A stretch of 64,000 nucleotides of DNA from Bradysia coprophila (Eukaryota > Arthropoda > Insecta > Diptera > Sciaridae): positions 11,396,501-11,460,500 of the forward strand of contig NW_023503608.1 in NCBI RefSeq assembly GCF_014529535.1, written 5' to 3'. The notes beneath the pieces were generated by a model. It did no database searches and had not been told where the DNA came from. It was given only the letters and a program-made list of their open reading frames with translations. Made by a program: the position numbers and the translations under genes. Below, one piece after another: positions 13,220 to 25,510 of this stretch. Positions within the stretch are counted from its first letter, which is position 1, and each line of letters opens with the position of its first letter.

Positions 13220-14735
13220 TGTATCTTACTCGATTCTGACAATAAACAACGCTTAAATACACAATGTAAACGTTCGTCCGCAACAACTATTACTATCTGA
13301 TACACTTCAATGTTGATACCAAGGCTATATAATCGTACTAGTTGACTTACGAACATATCAAGTTGATTACAAAACTCTTATCAAATCTGTGATAAGACCA
13401 ATAAACCGCGAAAAGTGCATTTATCTTGTAACCATAGAATCTTATAGTAAAGCATTCCGCAAAAGTCTATATTTTAGTACAGGTTCTGAAAGAAGTTAAT
13501 TTCTATATTAAATTCTGTACATTGGTAGAACTGCTTGTCTTAATCTTTTCGTCACTTTTTATGTCTTAGAATGCGACGGAAAGAGAGCACCACTTTGATT
13601 GTTTCATCGAACGAAACAGGAAACACTTTTATGTGTTTTTATCTGCCTAGAACGATAATCTCGATGTTATCCCCTTGGGGCAAATTTCTTTATCTCGATA
13701 TATCTGTTCTCGGCAGATAAAATAGCGTTTGCACCTCCGTCTGAAATGTTTATTTTGACGATTTAGATTATGTACATAACTTCGGCTCGGTAAATAACTT
13801 CCACAATAAACTTTTTAGACAGAGATGCATAATTTTACAAAAAAAACTGGATTGGTGTTCAATCACATTTTCAATTTCACTATCTTGGATATAGGAAAAA
13901 TCGCTACATTGAAGAGTAGGACGAGTAGGATTAAAAACTACCAAAAAGGTACGAACGTCTTGCATGGACAGCCCCTAAAAATTAATTAGTTTGACTAATG
14001 AAGTAAAAAATTCTGCACACACGCCAAAAGTCAGAATAAAAGATTGTAAGACGATTGATGCTTAAAGAACTTTTTAAATTAGGACAGTAAAATGCGTTTG
14101 AATCTTTTATAGTTCTTGAATTAGGGATTTTGTTCGTAGCTCTAGAATTTTAAAAACGATCAACACAGACGACGAAAAAAAAACGATGGTATATGTCGGA
14201 GTTACTAAATACAGAAAGGGATTTTACATGAAACGCCAGACTATCCGGCGATATGTTGCTCTTTGATAAAATGTTCAAATTGCATTGAATTTTACAAAAA
14301 TTATCTACTAAAAATTTACATCACTTAAAGTGGATCAGTGACATCTACGACCTCCAGTGTAAATAATATTTGGTTGTGATAAAATCTTTATTTAACTGGG
14401 AGAGAATATTGCACAATGTTACACATTTTGTTGGCATCTTTTATACACAGCGTTAACAAGAAGAAGCGAAGAAATTTTGGCCAGTGCGATCTAAAAAATA
14501 CCGAAATGACTCAGACTCAGACTTCACATAATGAGCTTGGGCGTGTCCCGCCTCCAGCACGAATCCAATTTTTAAAAAGCTAATGATATGGTCAGCTCAT
14601 ACCTATCGAACTTTGAGGTTCCACAAGTTTACAGAGTAATAGTGATCAAGGTTGATTTTTCATGAAAAAAAACTCTCTATGGTCACTTCCTCCAAAACAG
14701 CACTGGCGGCTACTCGAAATCCTTACACTTAGATG
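13220..14735. other. Upstream region of DUF1349 copy A, duplicated with copy B
   Basis: The first ~330 bases align with 15691-16060, and 14285-14500 aligns with 17455-17640 (shared blocks AGTGTAAATAATATTTGG, GGGAGAGAAT, GGCGAAGAAATTTT-like). So the duplicated unit included upstream, presumably regulatory, DNA. Positions 13600-13745 hold a separate hairpin repeat also found at about 63130-63245. Confidence 0.6.
13600..13745. repeat. Dispersed hairpin repeat (CGATATATCTGTTCTC)
   Basis: Shares blocks GATGTTAT, AAATTT, CGATATATCTGTTCTC and GCAGATAAAATA with 63130-63245. ATCTG/CAGAT pairing around TTCTC makes a small hairpin. Non-coding. Confidence 0.55.
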
Positions 14736-15010
14736 CTACAATAATTTACTGTGGCAACTATAATAACCGCCGCCGCTCGGTCTTCGCTGGACTATAGCTA
14801 CTAATATAACATAGATTATACAGTCAATTTGGTCTTTTCGCCTCCTATTACTATGCCCTTTAGTACGTTTTATTTCATTAGTTTTAACAAACATTTTGCT
14901 ATAAAAGACCGTACCGTAATAGCCAGTGTTAAGTGTGTCGGTTAGCAAAACACAAAAATATTGTTTTTGTTTTTCAATTTCTATTATCGCAAGAGAAAAC
15001 GATTCGAACA

Positions 15011-15690
15011 TCAATCATGCAATGCTAAATCTGCAGGTCCAAGAGCAAACTTAGTAAATCGAACCTGTAGACCAGCACGAGTCGGTGAACATGCCATTGG
15101 ACCAGCGGTTATCTTAGCATTTTCCTCGATCGGCGTGAGTCGTACAAATTGCCATGGACTGTCACTCAATCTCGCTCTTATCGTAAGTGCGTTTCCTGAA
15201 CGACTTACTCGAACTGTCACTGGTGTATCATTCCAATTAGAAACAGGAGCTACTGACCAATCGGACATATTTCTCGTGACTACAGCGCCCAGTTGCAGTA
15301 TTCCATCCGATAATTCAACACCCGCTTTGATCCAGTTTTTTTCGTCAATGTAAAGGAAAAGACCTGCATGGTCATATGCAGCGTCAAATAATGCCTTATA
15401 AGTAACTTCTACTGCTCTTCCGTCACTTAGTTCAGTTAAAAGAGCATGACCATTGTTATGTATGAAATTGTACGATGTTATCTGAAGTGTAAGAAGTGAT
15501 TCACTGTTTTATACCCGCGATTGAAGTGTTTTTGCTGCAAAATATTTATTCTTACACGCCAAAAGTCCGACTCTGCACCTGTTGACACCAATAAATCATT
15601 TTCTATTTCTGAAACTTGTGGGGGTCGATTTAGCCACACAGCTTGTGACCAAGGTACATTAAAATCGGTAGCTGGAATCTTGGTGGTCAT
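15011..15690 (-). CDS. DUF1349 (Ree1-like) protein, copy B, two exons
   Basis: Exons 15690-15556 and 15481-15011 (74-bp intron, phase 0) encode 201 residues, co-linear with copy A and of very similar sequence. It carries the same SDFWR, ITSYNFIHNNGHAL, EKNWIKAG, GAVVTRNMSDWS and CSP motifs. Differences from copy A include a two-residue gap after WND and AYDHAG for QFDQAG. Both copies keep intact frames and splice sites, suggesting both are or were recently functional. The 5' flank lacks the TATA-like stretch present upstream of copy A. Function is unknown; cytosolic location is inferred from the lack of a signal peptide. Confidence 0.88.
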
Positions 15691-18600
15691 TGTATTTTAC
15701 TCGATTCTGACAATAAACAACGCTGACACGTTCGTCTACAACAACTATTAATGTCTGTTACACTTCAATGTTGATACCATTGATACCAGAGCTATAATAT
15801 AGTACTAGTTGACTTACGAAAAGTATAAAGTGGATTACGAAATTATTATCAACTCTGTGATAAGACCGATAAGACCAATGAACCACGAAAAGTGCACTTA
15901 TCTTGTAACCACACAATCGTATCTGTAAAGCATTCTGTAAAAGTCTCTATTCTAGTACAGGTTCTCAAAGACGTTAATTTGTTAACATTGGCAGAACTGC
16001 CTGTCTCAAAATAATCTTTTCGGCACTTTTTTTGTCTGAGAACGCTAAAAAGAGCATCAATTGGATTGATTTGTGCCACCCTTTTTCAGTAGATTAGGGG
16101 TTATGAAAACGTATGGAGCTGTACATTTTTTGAAGAGAAAAACTCTCAACATTTTGTAATGTTGTCGATCACAAAACATTTATTTGTTGTCGACAACAAC
16201 GACAGACAATGTTACAGATACAGGAAAAATCACTACGTTGAAGTAGGGTATGGGGTTGAAGTATCGATGCTTAAGGCCTGGTTTTTCTTTCATTGAATTG
16301 TCGTATTATAGAGAGGAGTGAGATATCTTTAAGATCGCCCGGTCCATTATAACGCATCGTCCAACTTAACCCCAGGGCACCGATTTTCGAAACATTCGTA
16401 ACTTTAAGAATTAGTAACCTTACAGTTTTTATAGGATTTTATGCATGCAACTGTCAAATTAGGAATTCTTAGTGTACTAATGCTACGAGAATCTACGCCC
16501 AGGAATTACAAAAAAAATATAGGAAATCCATGAAAAATGTCTCACGATGTTTTATGAAGCAACGACACCAAAATTCTTTTGGGAATATCTCTAAGATCAC
16601 CAATCTGTTGTAGCCCATCTTCGAACTAAACCTCAGGAATTCGATTCTTTGTCGATTAAAAAAGTTTTTGGAATTCCATTGAGAATTTCTTATCGTGTCA
16701 TGAGTGGCAAACACATTTAAGGTTTTTGGTATACATTCATAGGGAACATTTTGTATGACAAACATTTTCAAGTTTTTATTATCATCCGAAAGACCCTGAA
16801 TTTCAGTCAATCAAATAAAAGTGTTAGACCTTGTAAGCGACGCAGGCAAATTTTTGATTACATTTTTGTTTCTTTTGAATTACGTTGATTCCGAAAATTC
16901 CGAAAATTTTGAAAAGGTTCCGAAAAAGTTCTGAAAAATTCCGAAAAAAATTTTCAGAATTTTTCGGAACTTTTTCAGAATTTTCGGAATTAAAATTCTC
17001 CAAAGTAAGCCCTGCTTTGAGTAAGGTCAAAATGATTTTTCTTGTCGGTAAATCTGGATTTGCAGGTGGGAATTCGGGGGGCGAAGGGTGGTAAATTCCA
17101 ACCTGCAATGTTCCTTAGTTTAGTCCCTGCAAAAAAGTGATTTTGATACATTTTTTTTCCTCTGAACCTGAAGGGTAGTAAAAAATTATTAATTTTGAGC
17201 CAAACATAAATTTCAGTGAAATTAGCATTGTTCGTCGAATTCTCTAGTGGCTCTATAGGCCTTTTAGTTTTTCGATAATAACATGTACCTTTTAGGAAAA
17301 AAAGTTTGTCAGAATCGATTCAGTAGTTTCTAAGATATCATTGCTGCAATAAGTTTCTCTATGATAAAATGTCCAAAATCGAAATAGCCTGAAGAACTAA
17401 CACATTAACAAAATTCCCAGTAAATAATCTGTTAAAGCAACTATTTCACGTAAATGAATTGAATTTTTCAAAAATTATCATCTAAAAATTTACATAATTT
17501 AAAGTGGTTCCGTCACGACCTTCAGTGTAAATAATATTTGGGCATGATAAAATCGCTATTTAACAGGGAGAGAATCTTGTACACATTTGGTTGACATCTG
17601 TTAGCAAGCGATAACAAGAAAAGGCGAAGAAATTTTACCCATTGATATCTATAAAATATCCAAAATGTAACGCAATTGAAGTAAAAGATTGTTCCTCAAA
17701 CTATGACATAAAATCAACCGAATGTTTTCGAAGCATGATATAGAACACGTTTTTATACTAAATGTTTGCATCATTTAAAAATAACTTTGTTCGATAGCGA
17801 CCGGTCTGTTGCATCAGTGACATTTTTGTCACCAGACGAGATGTTGATAATAACAGACGCAATATTGTGATTTTTTTTATCATTTTTTTTATTTTGTTTT
17901 CTTTTCTACACTTCGAAAACTATAATATAATTAAATAAATTTTTGTTTTAACAATTTCTTATTATTTTTAGGCACATTTTTTTAATTATATCAATGTAAA
18001 ATAAAACTTAAAATTAAAAACTAAACAACAGAAACTTGTAATCTTTTTTTATTCCTTCTTCTCTCGTGGATGAAACAACTTAATTGTAAAAACTTACAAT
18101 AAAAATATTTATTTCCATATTTTACAATTTATTCATTTCTTGCTTTTTGTTTTAAAGTAATAAGACGACGTAAGACGATATTTTATGTAATTAATATTTT
18201 CTGTTTTCCTTTTTTTTTTCAACGCGAAACATTTTATTTTATGATTTAAATTCACATTTTGTTTATCTTCTTTATTATGCATTATAGGTGAGAGTGGTAC
18301 ATCTTAATAAGTGATAATTTATACTTCGATCGAAACGAAACGTTAATTAATAAACAGACACGTAACGCTATTTTCTTATGACAATTGTCATTTGTTAGAT
18401 TGTACAATTCGGGACGAACAAAATCATCTTTTCTCAGGATATATTGTAAAACGGTTGCGTACAACTATAGAATGAAACTAGTTGCTAGGGTCATTTTTTC
18501 GTGTTAAAAGTACACATTCTCATTTGCCATTTTCGACAGAATGACTTAAGTAAGAGAACTGAGCAAACAATCACTGGACGAGAACAGTTAATGGAACATA

Positions 18601-19622
18601 ATTTTATACATCTTCGCGTTGATAAAGCCGATCGAGAAATATATGAATAAACGCTTAAGACAACCGTGAAGTTATCACATTATTGTCGTTTTATTAAAAA
18701 CTGAATATTGTCCCAGGACTACGTATTCAGGAGTTGGGAACGAAGTTATTTTCTCATTTTTCTTTTTTAATGAAATAAAATGCAAATGTAACAGGACAAG
18801 TCATGGTAATGGAATTTGTAGGTGCGATAAAGAATGTCCTCTCGAAAACCAAAGGATTGCCAAAAATAATCAGTTTGCTACCTCCTTAACATTGCAATAA
18901 ACTTCTGTACATATTAAAGAACCCAAAAAAAATGTCACCAAAACATTTTTGGCTTTATTTGCTTAACGGCGAACATATAGATCTTGTTTTATTTAACAAA
19001 AAGAAAAAAATTAGCAAGAAAAATTATTTTTTAAAAAAAGAAACAAATTTCTATAAAATTATACAGAAAGAATCAATCAACGACATAAAAGAAATTTAGT
19101 CAAAAAATTTTAACCACTCAAAAAAAATAATCATTTTTTACATCAGGGTTATAAGCGAATCAAAAAATGGAAATCATATTTGTGTTAATTGATGAATTTT
19201 TATTCCGAAAAAGAAATGATAGATAAAATCGAAGATGTTTTCTCTTTCTTCTCCCATATCAAAACCGTTTGTAACATTCAAACGATTCTATTATTTCGTA
19301 CGTTCAATGTTTAATCACTCGGTAAAAGTATGATAATTCCAGGACATTATAAAAATAGAGCTATGTGTGTTTTGCATATATACGAATATAACATGTACCG
19401 TTTTTCTTTTATTGGTTATTATTCATCTTCAATCCGTCTTCCTCTCTTTTTCTTTTTTTTTTAAGTATAACCAGAGAAATAATCATTAAATTAAAATCAA
19501 AAATTTCAAACCTAAAATTCCGCTCAATTTTTCAGTTTCAGTTTTACTTTTTCGCCGTTCCCTTTCGTCCACACTCCACTGACAGTTTAACGTGTTTTCG
19601 AAGTGATGCGATGACTGGGTAT
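15691..19622. other. Duplicated DUF1349 flank, then GIGYF 3' side
   Basis: 15691-16060 and 17455-17640 are the duplicated upstream sequences of copy B. About 16590-16815 is a partial dispersed repeat. 16887-17000 is a degenerate TTCCGAAAA/TTTTCGGAA repeat that is self-complementary. From about 17850 to 19622 the sequence is very AT-rich and probably includes the 3' UTR of the leftward GIGYF gene; no coding region seen. Confidence 0.5.
16887..17000. repeat. Self-complementary degenerate TTCCGAAAA repeat
   Basis: Several short units of the type TTCCGAAAA followed by their complements (TTTTCGGAA) make an imperfect hairpin of about 110 bases. It generates complementary low-complexity ORFs on both strands that are not genes. 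Confidence 0.6.
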
Positions 19623-22600
19623 CTATGGTGCATCACCGTAACTATAGTCACGATCACCAACATTTAAACGATCTTGGGCTGCAGTCACCGAAAATCCAAG
19701 TATACGAGAATCTAATTTAAGCATTTTATTCTTCTTCTTTTCCTTTTTGCCTTTTCCCTGGAAAAAATTCGTAGAAAAGGATTTCTTTTAGTAAAGTAAC
19801 CACTAAGTCCAGCTACACTTAGCACGAAAGAGAGCTAATTCAAACATTTCTTTTGTTCTTCTGTAAAGTTTGACAGTTTAAGAAAAGTAAAGTTGGAATT
19901 AGGTTTCTTTTGCATTGCTATGTGTAGCTACAGTAAGAATCGAGTGAGCATGAGTCGGTTGGAGGTGATTTTGCTGTAAGCAAGGAAGAAGAATGACACG
20001 CCGTATTGAAGATACTGCTAGACTGTTAAAAGGTTTTGAAGACAGCTATACCATTTGCAGTCAAAAATAAGCGATAAAACTAATGAAGTGAAAGATTGGA
20101 AATAACTGGATCACATGGAGTAATTATAGTACGACCTAAGGTTTGACCTAAACCTTCGTGACAGCTGAAAATATGTTTTCTCTAGATTCAAAATAGTTTT
20201 GTACATTCTGCGACTACGAGCTCTAATTCTACTCACTTCTAGTGATCGATAAGTTTTAAAAATTTCAGTTTGCGTTAAAATGACCCTAACTGGGTTTCAA
20301 AATAATTCGCCTGTTCATAGAATTTTTGATTTAACTTTAAAGTCACCTTACATTTGCCTACCTATCTTAGTCTTCTTATACTGGAAGTGCACTTTCAGAA
20401 GTCGTAGTTCTGTAAAAATATTGCAAATCTCTCCATTTATAAGCCTCGCTCTTTACGCTCCAATAGTGACTTCTTCTTATGCATTAAAAAAAGAACATGT
20501 CCAGGTCAAGATCAGGTCCAAGTAAGGCGAGTTTAAGGTCAGGGTAGAAACGGGACAAATTAAAATTAGGTCTAGCTCAGACCAAATTCTGATTTTCAAG
20601 TTTTCAAGCCTGATAAGCTGCTTTTTTAACGAATAAATTGACTTTAGATTCTACGGGGTCATGCTATCATGGAAAGACGTTTATGGAGTAATGTTCAAAT
20701 AAAGCAATTGTTAAGCGACAACTTTCCATTTGCCTACCTTTACCTCCTGAAAATCATTCGACGGGGTAATAGCTGGAGCTGGCGAACACATATCATCAAT
20801 GTGTGCATTGGCTGCACGTTGTTGATTTTTGTATTTACTACGACGCTCTAAGAACTGCTTTGCAAATTCTGTACATTCCTTGGTCTCACCTGAAAACAGA
20901 GAGAAATCATTGGAATCAGATTTTATTCGCTCTGAAATGGAAGATTTTATTTGTCGTACCCAAGTACATTCGAATGTAGTCTTTCACTTCAAATGGCGAT
21001 TCAAGGTCTCGTAAAAATGACACAAATGTGGGAACTGAAAGTAATTCATCAAATTATTTTTCCCGAACAAAAAATTGAACAGAGAGAATATCATTTTTAC
21101 CATCGATAGCATTTTCGTGAGCAGCTAGAGCCTTGAAGCACCAAACATTAAATTCTTGATTCGAATTTTCACTGGCTTCACGATCTTTTTTTCCTGCCTT
21201 TCCACTTTTCACACCAGCAGCAGAAACAGTAGCATTCGAATTGACCTTAACAGCTGGCTTAGCTGCAGCTGCTTGCAATTTACTGGTTGACTTAGCTGCA
21301 GCTTGTTGCATGTTCGACACCGTTTGACTTTTGACGAGTGTTTTAGTAGAAGCACTTACACCGGCTGGCATATTAGAAATTGAATTTGACATTCTAACAT
21401 TGGTTTTGTTCGGCTCTTCCCAGAAGCCACCACTACTTATAGAACTGCCATTGCTCCACATTTTGCCTGCTCCGGCATTCCACATGGCTGGCGGACTTGT
21501 CGTGTTCGTGTTCCATATGGACGCCAAATGTTGTTGCGCTTGATCGGCTTCTCGTTTCTTAGCAGATGCGGTTACAATTGAATTTAGTGTCATTTGATCA
21601 GAAATACTTTGGCGTTTGACACTTTCTTCTGCTTGAATTTCTGCCAACGATTTAACACTGTGAGGTTGTAGATTCCATTTTTGGGTGGCCTCCTTTTGTT
21701 GCCGGGAATCGAGTAAGCTTTGGGTCTGCTGTTGTTCACGATACATCTGTTCGATGCGACTTTGTTCAGCTCTACGTTCCCGTTCAGCCTTTTGAATTTC
21801 GGCTAGGCTTAAACTAGGCTTAGCGACCTGAGCAACAGGATTGATCGACCATGGTGCAACCGAAGCGTTGGCGCTTTGCCTTGACAGAGATTGATTTTGA
21901 TCGTTTTGTTGTGAACGACGTTGGCCTTCCATCAACTTAGCTTTACGTTGCTCAGCTATATCATCCAACCTCTTTTGTTCTTCAATGCTTTGACGACGTT
22001 TTTCTTCTTCTTGTTGCCTGCGGCGTTCATCTTCAGCTTGTTGCTTCTTCAATTCCTTTTGACGCTTCTTTTCGTCGTTTTCTTTCTTCTTATCATCCTT
22101 GGATTCCTTCTTGGATCCACTGCCATCTGATTTAGCAGCTTCTTTTTTTGACTGTTTCGGTTTTTCTTCTTCAGCCTTGGTTCTTTTTTCACTATCAATA
22201 TCGCGTTTTCGTTTTTCGTCGCGTTGTTTCTCGAGCATTTGCTTTTCTATTAATTGCTGTTGCTGCTGCTGCTGCTGCTGCTGTTGTTGTTGATGTTGTT
22301 GCTGCTGCTGTTGTTGTTGTTGCTGTTGTACAACCTGTTGTAAGTGTTGATGTTGGGCTGCTTGCTGCTGCTGTTGAACCGTCAAATTCGGAATTTTCCA
22401 ATTAATCAGGTCTTCTTTTTTAGGTTCATCTTTCTTCAATTCATCACGTATCTGCTTTTCAGTCTTCATTTGCTGTTGTTGATTGATTGTAGTTGGTAGC
22501 TTAATAGCATTTGCGGGCATTGGAGGCATTTGAATGGGCCATATACGATTCGTAGCCCAGGAAGATGCGGCTGCATTAGTTGATGGTTGACCTAAAGTTG

Positions 22601-25510
22601 GTTGTGGATGTGGAATACCTATGTTTGTTCCCATCCAACCACCGTTGTTCGGCGAATTTTTATCGATTGGATGTTGATTGCTGTTTGGCATAGTTACAAG
22701 ACCGGTTGATGGTACTTTTTGCATGGCCAATTGCATCATTAGCGATTGGATTGCATCGTATTGATTCTGAGTTGATGGCTGAGGTGGTTGTTGATGCTGC
22801 ATCGGAATAGGTAATGGAGTTTGATGTTGATTAAGCGACATTTGTTGCATAAGTCGGTTCAGCGCTGACGATGCATCGGGTGGTGAGGTCGTATTGGACG
22901 TAATGAAGTCATGGTTGTTGAACATATTTTGTTGGTTTGATGGTGATGGTTGTTGTTGTTTGAGGATCGGATGTTTAGGATGATTTATATTGGGTGGAAT
23001 ACCTAAGGTTTGAGATTGTTTGGCGCTCATCGGTGTCGGTGGCAATAAATAGTCGTTAATGTCTACCATTCCTTTATTAGCGACTTGTTGTTCGGGACTC
23101 ACAATCGACCACGGATCTTCGGCTAATTTCATTAGTAATGCCTTCTGCTGAAGAAATTGAAATTCACTGGGCATCATTGGAACGGGATTTGTGGTTGGCT
23201 TCACTTGAGGAATGTTTGAAAGAGGAATTTCGTGTGATACGTGTGATGTGGATAAGTCATTCTTCATTGCATGTGACAACGCGTTGATCGTACCGAAAGG
23301 TAAACTTCCACGTTGTTTTACTAAATCACCAAGTGCTGAATAACGAGTCTCAAAGACCTGACGAACCAATAAATTCTCGTCGAAGTAACCAGCACGATAC
23401 CATTCAGTCATTTCAGCTGCTGTAAATGGTCCCTGGATTTTTCCCTGTGGATCTTCGTACAGCCATTGATCACTAGGTGCGGGAGCATACTGCGATTCTT
23501 TGTACAATTGGTGTGGTGGTACATTGTCCGATTTTTTACGCAACAATGCAGCTGGACCGGATACATCTCGATCATTAGACGACATCTCATCGTCACTTAT
23601 TAAGTGTTTAACCATATCATCGGCGACTTCTTGCATGCGATCAACGCTAGCTGACTCAGACATTGGTGGATGGGTAGATTTATTTTGCTTTTGCTGTGCT
23701 TGTAACATGGATTGGAGTTTTATGGATTGTTGCTGACTCTCTACGCTGTCATTAGCAGCATGGGTTGATTCAGACATGATCGGCTGGGGATTGGGTATAG
23801 TGGACATGTTCGGTTCTTTCTTAGCATCATTAGCCATGTTTCCGGTTGCCGATAAATTTTCTTTATTAGAATCTTCAACGACTCCATCCACTTTCTTATT
23901 TTGATTATTTACTGCATCGTTCTGTTCCGGTTTCGATACCCGCTTCCTATCAGGCTCACTCATTGGCACAGTTTTCTTTTCACTGTCAACAGCATCAATG
24001 TTAGCTCTATTATCAACATCGTCCTGCGTCTGAGGTTGATTTGCTTTCGATCTTGGAGTAGCTACTGGCTCGAGCGAAGATTCCTTTCTCATTTGACCTT
24101 CATCAGCTCGGATCGATGTTCTTCGATTGCTTTTTACGTTGCTGTCGGTCGCCTGACCATCATCATCTTCTTGGGTGCCGTGGAATGCACCGGAAGAATC
24201 AAAACTGCCGCCACCTTCGATTGGGTCTTCGGAAGCCCTATAAGTATACAGTTTTGTAAGTTTCGAATGCATTTTCGAACAGTTGCACGTTCATACCATT
24301 CCGGTAATTTTTCTTCGTCATTCCATGTGTGCAATGATTTACGAACAGCAGGACCTGCCAAAGATGACTTGTTTCCTGGGCCCGTTAAACTTCTATCAGA
24401 TAAATTACTTGAGATAAACGGTCTGTTTTCGCTATTAGCATGACCGAGCGTTGACTCTTCATCCCTCCAGCTCTGTGACCTTGCTACATTGATTCAATGA
24501 AGAGGTTGATATAAACACTTTTGAAGCATAATTTATAGCAAAGTACCCCATTTATATCCTGTCGTTGCTCCACTCGGCCCTATACCACGCCATGTATCAG
24601 CTGCTACTGTTGTGGTTGACGTAGACGTTGTTGATGTTGAATCATCGTCACGACTTCTACGCCAACTTTCCACCGACGAGTTTCGCGTTATGTATTCCTT
24701 TCTCGGACTGGTTGATGAACCACCATTCCATTCGGCTGCATCGGTTCCATTTCTATCTAACCAGGGTGCCTGAGAAATTATGAATTACGTCAATGTGCTG
24801 TCATAAGGATGTTACATAAATCAATGGTAAGATCCTCAAAATTTTGACAGTTTCTCACAAGAATTAAATCATGAAATATTCAGTAATATTATTAATAAAG
24901 AAAGGAACTCACGCGTCCTCCTCCTCTAGCGTCCTCGTCATACATTGAACTTGACCGTTGGTATCCCAAAGTAGAGTGATATCCTCCTCTTCCACGGCCA
25001 CGACCTCTCTCGATGGAGCCACCGCGACCGCCTCTACTTGATATACCAATCGGTGGCTGTACACCGCGAACGACCCAAGGTGTACGCTGCAAAAATGCAA
25101 TAAATTCTTAATCCATTGGGTTCTTCAAGTTTTTGACTGGTAAATTTTCATTGTCCAATTGTTACCTCGTAAGGGACAACATCGTCGTCTGTACTCGGTG
25201 TTAATGCCAATGGACCGTTCATTTTTTCAACAAACAATTTTTTATATTTCGGTAAAATTTCTGGTATGCGCGCCTTATCACAAAGTAACAACATCTCTTC
25301 CCGACCGTATCGATATTCCGCTAACTGATACCTAGGTGCTGATATATTACTCGTGCTGTTGTTGTTGTTGCCGCTGTTTATGTTATTGTTGTTGTTTTGC
25401 CCGAACATATTACTCAGTCCTCCACCAGACTGTCCACTTTGGCCACCGCCGCCGATGTCGCTGGACATGTTGCGTAACCATTCCGGCCCAAATTTCATGG
25501 ATTCCGTCAT
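19623..25510 (-). CDS. Gigyf: GIGYF (GRB10-interacting GYF protein), eight coding exons
   Basis: Scaffold that recruits 4EHP and decay factors to repress mRNA translation in the cytoplasm (known). Exons 25510-25166, 25086-24913, 24769-24547, 24483-24297, 24237-21101, 21034-20960, 20889-20744 and 19757-19623 keep frame throughout, giving 1473 residues. Landmarks: N-terminal FGPEWLR; 4EHP-binding [11 protein letters not shown] (residues 66-76); an RG-rich patch; LPEW and SFDSSGAF (about 306-325), the region linked to DDX6 binding; GYF domain from about residue 565 ([14 protein letters not shown]); a poly-Q tract (about 944-972); a long charged coiled-coil region; and the conserved C-terminal LGFSV. 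The start [11 protein letters not shown] matches the family; the frame is open upstream only to an acceptor at about 25640, so a 5' UTR exon probably lies upstream. One intron is only 59 bases. The last intron (987 bases) could hide a further small exon. Confidence 0.95.
22249..22335. repeat. Poly-glutamine CAG/CAA tract within GIGYF
   Basis: Interrupted CTG/TTG run on the plus strand encodes nearly uninterrupted glutamine on the minus strand. Mixed CAA/CAG codons suggest selection or ageing that limits slippage. Opposite-frame runs of Cys, Ala or Thr here are artefacts. Confidence 0.9.

Noticed and set aside
16824-17108. Complementary ORFs rich in F, K, S and E
   Set aside because: Products of the self-complementary TTCCGAAAA repeat.
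22099-22405. ORFs rich in Cys, Ala, Val or Thr opposite the GIGYF poly-Q tract
   Set aside because: They are other-frame readings of the CAG/CAA repeat within a well-supported exon.
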